From NCBI GenBank assembly GCA_947069175.1, contig CAMTDV010000013.1, positions 12,844,501 to 12,908,500 of the forward strand: a stretch of 64,000 bases of DNA. Direction: 5' to 3'. The position numbers were made by a program, and so were the translations under genes. Each line of letters starts with the position of its first letter. Within the stretch, counting starts at the first letter, position 1. The notes under the pieces are model-generated. The model had not been told where the DNA came from, ran no database searches, and was given only the letters and a program-made list of their open reading frames with translations. Source of the DNA: Scalesia atractyloides (taxonomy: Eukaryota; Streptophyta; Magnoliopsida; Asterales; Asteraceae). Positions 59,470 to 64,000 of this stretch are shown here, in pieces.

Positions 59470-61327
59470 CGTTGCGGTCCTCAATTGACTTACTTCATCT
59501 AATCTCACCTATATCTTCTTCACTTGCATGTGTTTGTTGTATAAACGCCCCACACATTCTTCACCAATTTCCACAATCACCTGCTTCTGCTTCAATTTCG
59601 CTACTCATATTCCACCAGAAGGTGCGTATTAATGATCTCGATGTAATTTTGTTTTCAATTTCGCTCTGAAACTTGTTGATTTAGTGTAGAATTCAGCGAT
59701 TTCTGTAGTGAGCAGATTGAATGATTCGTTAGGTAGTTAGGTCAGGTGAAAATTAATGATTGATGATGAATTACGTCTTTCAAAATGTCAAAATAGTCGA
59801 ATAAATATCTCGAGATTGATGAATTTTGAATTTCGTTACTCATATTCGAGCAGAAGGTGCGTATTGATGATTACGATGTGTTTTGTTTTTTATTCTGATC
59901 TTAAATTTGTTAATTTGGTGAATAATTTAGCGATTTATGTACTGGATTGAATGATTCGTTAGGTAATTAGTTCTGGTGAAGAATTAATGTTGATGATGAA
60001 TTAAGTCTTTCGAAATGTTAATCGTGTGAGGTGTTATTGATTTTGTGTGAAATATAGTCGATTTTATGTGGAATATCGTCGAATAATTATCTCGAGATTG
60101 TTGAATTTTGAATTTCGCTACTGATATTTGAGCAGATGGTCGCTGTAATTTGATTTTGATTCACCTCTTAAACTTATTAATTTAGTGAAGAATTTAGCGA
60201 TTTATGTAGTGATTATCTCGAGATTGTTGAATTTTGAATTTCCGTATTGATATTTGAACATAAGGTGCGTATTGATGATCTCGATGTATTTTGTTTTTTA
60301 TTTTTGATCTTAAACTTGTTAATTTAGTGAAGAATTTAGCGATTTATGTAGTGATTATGTCGAGATTGTTGAATTTTGCTAGTTATATTTGAACAGAAGG
60401 TGTGTATTGATTATCTCGATGTAATTTGTTTTTGATTTTGATCTTGAACTTGTTAATTTAGTGAAGAATTTAGTGATTTATGTACTTAGCAGTGTTGCTG
60501 ATTGAATGATTTGTTAGGTCAGGTGAATATTAGTTAATCGTGTAAGGTGTTTTTGATTTTGTGGGGAATATAGGCATATAGTTATCTGTAGGTTGATTTT
60601 TGAATTTCGATACTGATACTCGAGCAGAAGGTGTGTATTGTTGATCTCGTTGTCATCTGTTTTTGATTTTGTTCTTAAACTTGTTAATTTAGTGAAGACT
60701 TTATTCATTTATATAGTGTTTAGTTAGGTCGGGTGAAGAATTAACGATTTACGAAAAATTACGTCTTTCGAAATGTTAAATTTGGTTAATTGTGTCAGGT
60801 GTTTTTTATTTTGTGTTGAATATAGTTGAATAATTATCTGGAGATTGATATTTTTTGTATAAGTTAAGTGAAGTGTACTAAGTTGAAATCTAAATTATTG
60901 TATTATTGACTTGATTATCAGTTAGATCCTCTATTTGATGTTGTGAAGAATTTGTCCATGTAAGTTGATTACCTCATATGTTGGCTGTATTAGACTTTAG
61001 AGATATGATGTGACTTCTGATTAATGTTTGTCATTTTTGAACATCAAAACTGGTATGGATTTTGTGTGTGGTAATTCCATATGTAGATATCCTATTTTTC
61101 CCCAAAATAGTTAAAAATCCAGTCAGTTCAAAAGTATAGACTAATCTGTTTGATCTTAAAAGTCAAGGGTCTCTTATGGTGTGTAGAAAGGGAGTAGTGC
61201 ATATGAGCTGTATTTCTTTGACTTCATCAATGTGATGGAGATAGTAATAGTATGCATTCAATATCTAATACACTGATCTCGGCTTACTATTCATGATTGT
61301 AGAGGTCGTGGGATTTTATTTGCAACA
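59470..61327 (+). promoter_or_regulatory. 5'UTR and leader intron of HDS
   Basis: A probable untranslated exon ends at CCAGAAG (59,621) with donor GTGCGTATT. The acceptor is TTGTAG at about 61,301, followed by AGGTCGTGGGATTTTATTTGCAACA and the start codon. Plant HDS genes are known to have leader introns, and those often boost expression. The exon start is not determined. The first 1.1 kb of the intron is a tandem array. Confidence 0.6.
59590..60720 (+). repeat. tandem array repeating the HDS leader splice donor
   Basis: Degenerate units of about 130-280 bp share GAATTTTGAATTTCG, (A/C)CAGAAGGTG(C/T)GTATT, GATCTCGATGTA, CTTGTTAATTTAGTGAAGAA and CGATTTATGTA. Copies of the donor-like motif lie at about 59,616, 59,851, 60,133, 60,259, 60,394 and 60,625; the third is damaged. 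Confidence 0.85.
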
Positions 61328-64000
61328 ATGGCAACCGGAGCTGTTCCAGCTTCCTTTATGACTTTAAAGGGCAGAGGCAACGGTTTAGGGCTTGCAAAAA
61401 CTTCCGATTTTGTTAAAGTTTCAGATCTGAAGAGGGTTAAGTTTAACAGAACTAAGGTTTTCGTGATAAAAAATGCAAATCCTGCTTCAAATATTACAGA
61501 GCTCCAGCCTGCTTCTGAAGGGAGTCCTTTGTTGGGTACGTGCTTTACCGTTCACACTTATGCTTGCAGTTATAACCTTTATATTACATCTACTTTCATA
61601 ATTGCAACGATCATAATAATTTCTAGCTGATCATATGAATGTTGATTTACTAAGAATACGTACCCGCGTTATAGCATTTAGTATGCATTTTATGCTTGCA
61701 TCAGAATGAAAAATAATATTTTAATGCTTATTTCTTTGTTTCCGGCAGTTCCTGTACAGAAATATTGTGAATCCACACATAAAACCGTCAGGAGGAAAAC
61801 CCGCACAGTAATGGTTGGAGATGTAGCTCTTGGTAGTGATCACCCAATAAGAATTCAAACAATGACCACAACTGATACTAAGGACGTGGCTGCAACTGTG
61901 GAACAGGTTCTTGTTTTTTGTTGTTTTTGTTAATGTTGATGGGAACATATTTATTTATAATACCTTAAAAAGAAAGGTCGGTGGCAAAGCCTTTGCCACC
62001 GACCCTTCTACTCTTAACTTTGTGACGATGCCAAAACTAACCTCTATAACTTTGTAATTGTCACTTTGACCCCTTCAAGCTCTAAAGTTTCGACTTTACC
62101 CTAAAACTAATTTCTTACGTTTTTATTTCTATTTACGTGTCGGTATGAATTCGAGTTCGTCTCTGCTTTAATGTGATTTTTGTTTGGAAATGAGTTGGGT
62201 TAATTATAAATGTTTTACTTTTTATATACGTTTTGAGTTGGACTACTTTTTGACGTAAATTTTGTTTGGAAACAAATCGAGTGAGATATAATACGTTTTC
62301 ATTCGACGGTATAAATTTTAGTTGCTATATGTTTCGACATAAATTTAGTTCGGAAACGAGTCATATCGATTGTATTCTATACATTATCACGCCGCGTAGG
62401 ACGCCAACGCACATGTTTATTTTTTATGTACGTTTTGAGTTGGTCTACGTTTCATTGTAAATTTTATTTGGAAACAAGTCGGGTCAAATATAATACATTT
62501 TCATCCAACGGTATGAATTTGGATTACTCTACGTTTCAACATAAATTTAGTTCGAAACAAGTTGGGCAGACTGTAGTCTATAATTTATCACGCCGTGTAT
62601 GGCGCCGCCGCAACGCGGGCAGTGGGTAAAAAACTAGTTCATCTTATAAAAAAAATAATGTGGATGGGTGTCACCGCTTGTCTTTAGCAAATCATTCCAT
62701 ATATACAAAATTTATATGCTTTCAAATTCATCATAGTATGGTTTACCAATGTAATGGCTGCTGAGTTGGTTAATGTCTGTTTGACAGGTCATGCAAATAG
62801 CTGATAGAGGAGCTGATATCGTTAGAATAACAGTCCAAGGGAAACGAGAGGCAGATGCATGTTTTGAAATCAAGAACACCCTTGTTCAAAAAAAGTAGGT
62901 TGACTTTTCGAATTTCTTAAATCTTTATGTTTTCCATGGTTCATGTTATCTCATCCATCATATACATTTGCAGTTATAACATACCTCTAGTGGCAGACAT
63001 TCATTTTGCTCCTTCAGTTGCACTGCGGGTTGCTGAATGTTTCGATAAAATTCGTGTCAACCCTGGAAATTTTGGTACAAACTTAACATCTTGTTTCTTT
63101 CGTAACCTTTCTTTCAAATTGTTCAATCTTTTGACTTTGTTCTTTGCAGCTGATCGACGGGCCCAGTTTGAGACGTTGGAGTATACAGATGACGATTATC
63201 AAAAGGAACTTGAGCATATCGAGAAGGTCAAGCAGTTGATCGACTTTCTATTGTTAACACTCCCAATAAATCAGGCCTGTAAATAAAACCGAACGAACAT
63301 GAACATATGATCAAACACAATTATTTTGTTCATGTTCGTTTATTGAGAAAACGGTCATGTTCATGTTCGTGTTCGTTCGTTTGAAACCTAAACGAACAGT
63401 TCACGAACGTAAATGAACATAAACAAACAAACTTAAATGAACATGATTTAACAAACAATAAACACAAATGAACATAATTGGCTAAACATAAGCAAGCATA
63501 AAGTAATTTTTTTATATAAATTAGTGATTAATTTTGATAAATTCCATTGGAAACCCATTTTATTTCTAGAAAGCCAAATTACCAATTAGTTATATTTATA
63601 TAAATAGTAGAAAGTTCCTTTTTGTTTAGTATTTATATAAATCTAACTACTTATGTATTTAAATTGAAATTAACATAAACGAACAAACATAAACAAATGT
63701 AAATAAATGGACGTTCACGAACATAAGTGAACAAACAAAACATGTGGTCATGTTCGTTCATTTATTAAATAAATGAACATAAACGAACTTCCCGCCGAAT
63801 AAGTTTATGAACGTTCAGTTTGTTTACAAGCCTACAACTAATCCTTTATCAAATTCAACTTAAAAAGTTAATAAACTCATTGCAAATGTATTCTTTGTTA
63901 CACCAGGTTTTTGTCCCGTTGGTTGAAAAATGCAAGAAATACGGACGGGCAATGCGCATAGGAACAAATCACGGGAGTCTTTCGGATCGTATCATGAGCT
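61328..64000 (+). CDS. HDS (ispG): HDS, 4-hydroxy-3-methylbut-2-enyl diphosphate synthase (5' part)
   Basis: Plastid enzyme of the MEP isoprenoid pathway. It converts 2-C-methyl-D-erythritol 2,4-cyclodiphosphate to HMBDP using a 4Fe-4S cluster and ferredoxin. Exons in the window: 61,328-61,535, 61,749-61,906, 62,788-62,894, 62,974-63,074, 63,150-63,226, and 63,907 to beyond 64,000, all with GT-AG borders and kept frame. Together they give the first 248 or so residues of a protein that is about 740 long in plants. The N-terminus (MATGAVPASFMTLKGRG, Ser/Lys/Arg-rich, few acids) is a chloroplast transit peptide. Then come KTVRRKTRTVMVGDVALGS, HPIRIQTMTTTDT, GADIVRITVQGK, NYNIPLVADIHFAP and KIRVNPGNFADRR, diagnostic of the GcpE/IspG TIM barrel. 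The iron-sulphur cysteines lie beyond the window. No defect is seen. Introns 2 and 5 hold repeats. Confidence 0.96.
61976..62004. repeat. perfect hairpin in HDS intron 2
   Basis: 14 bp arms GGTCGGTGGCAAAG and CTTTGCCACCGACC around a single C. It marks the start of a GC-richer inserted segment. Confidence 0.92.
62010..62636 (+). mobile_element. repeat insertion in HDS intron 2, Helitron-like 3' end
   Basis: Units of about 180-250 bp share TTTGGAAAC(A/G)A, ACATAAATTTAGTTCG and ATTATCACGCCG, repeated at 62,230-62,400 and 62,440-62,600. The segment ends with GCCGCCGCAACGCGGGC, then AAAAAACTAG|T (62,627-62,636). This fits the hairpin plus CTAG terminus of plant Helitrons. No 5' TC end was identified, so the assignment is tentative. 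Confidence 0.4.
63273..63833. mobile_element. MITE in HDS intron 5
   Basis: Ends are AGGCCTGTAAA and TTTACAAGCCT (one mismatch as inverted repeats). It is full of GAACGAAC/GTTCGTTC and AACATAAA motifs in both orientations. Probably hAT type. I saw no clear 8 bp duplication. It makes up most of the 680 bp intron. Confidence 0.7.

Noticed and set aside
1..64000. CRISPR arrays, operons, bacterial-type signals
   Set aside because: None seen; the window is clearly plant nuclear DNA.

Overview
This is a window of plant nuclear DNA: long AT-rich spacers, spliced genes with GT-AG introns, plastid isoprenoid and plant transcription-factor genes, and layers of nested transposable elements. It looks eudicot. 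An aster-family genome would fit the style of the repeats, but I cannot prove that without a search.

Layout. 1-2.27 kb: right part of an hAT transposon with a broken transposase. 2.68-5.35 kb: a PIF/Harbinger-like remnant carrying only the Myb/SANT-like ORF1 protein (broken), with a small hAT-type MITE nested in it. 5.7-6.9 kb: an unrecognised plant gene on the minus strand. 9.44-11.95 kb: a second copy of the same hAT family, inverted and internally deleted, with perfect ends. 12.95-13.67 kb: a Cassandra-type TRIM with 5S rRNA-like modules. 16.1-18.5 kb: two Tourist-like elements, one carrying 1.6 kb of foreign leader-like DNA. 19.3-20.0 kb: a type I MADS-box gene (minus). 20.8-21.9 kb: MITEs. 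23.6-25.3 kb: an INDETERMINATE DOMAIN (IDD) zinc-finger gene (plus).

From about 27.7 to 51.2 kb the window is nested LTR retrotransposon. A 10.65 kb chromovirus-type Ty3/Gypsy element (29,275-39,928, minus strand, two 2.57 kb LTRs) sits beside a Cassandra LTR and inside an older element whose 3.3 kb LTR is at 41.8-45.1 kb. A further LTR (45.7-51.2 kb) holds a solo LTR of the chromovirus family, with a clean 5 bp target duplication. The most unusual feature lies here. Every chromovirus-family LTR carries four tRNA-like modules: three in a tandem series of about 170 bp period downstream of the TATA box in sense orientation, and one upstream in antisense.

51.3-56.2 kb: a RuvB-like 1 (TIP49a/Pontin type) gene copy with all 12 exons but at least three frameshifts, so probably a pseudogene. 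Its introns are filled with MITEs and a 460 bp tandem duplication, and an LTR end lies about 108 bp before its start codon. 59.5-64.0 kb: the 5' third of HDS/IspG, the plastid MEP-pathway gene, preceded by a 5'UTR intron whose splice-donor region is repeated about six times. HDS runs off the end of the window. The genes do not form a pathway together; they are separate islands in repeat DNA.
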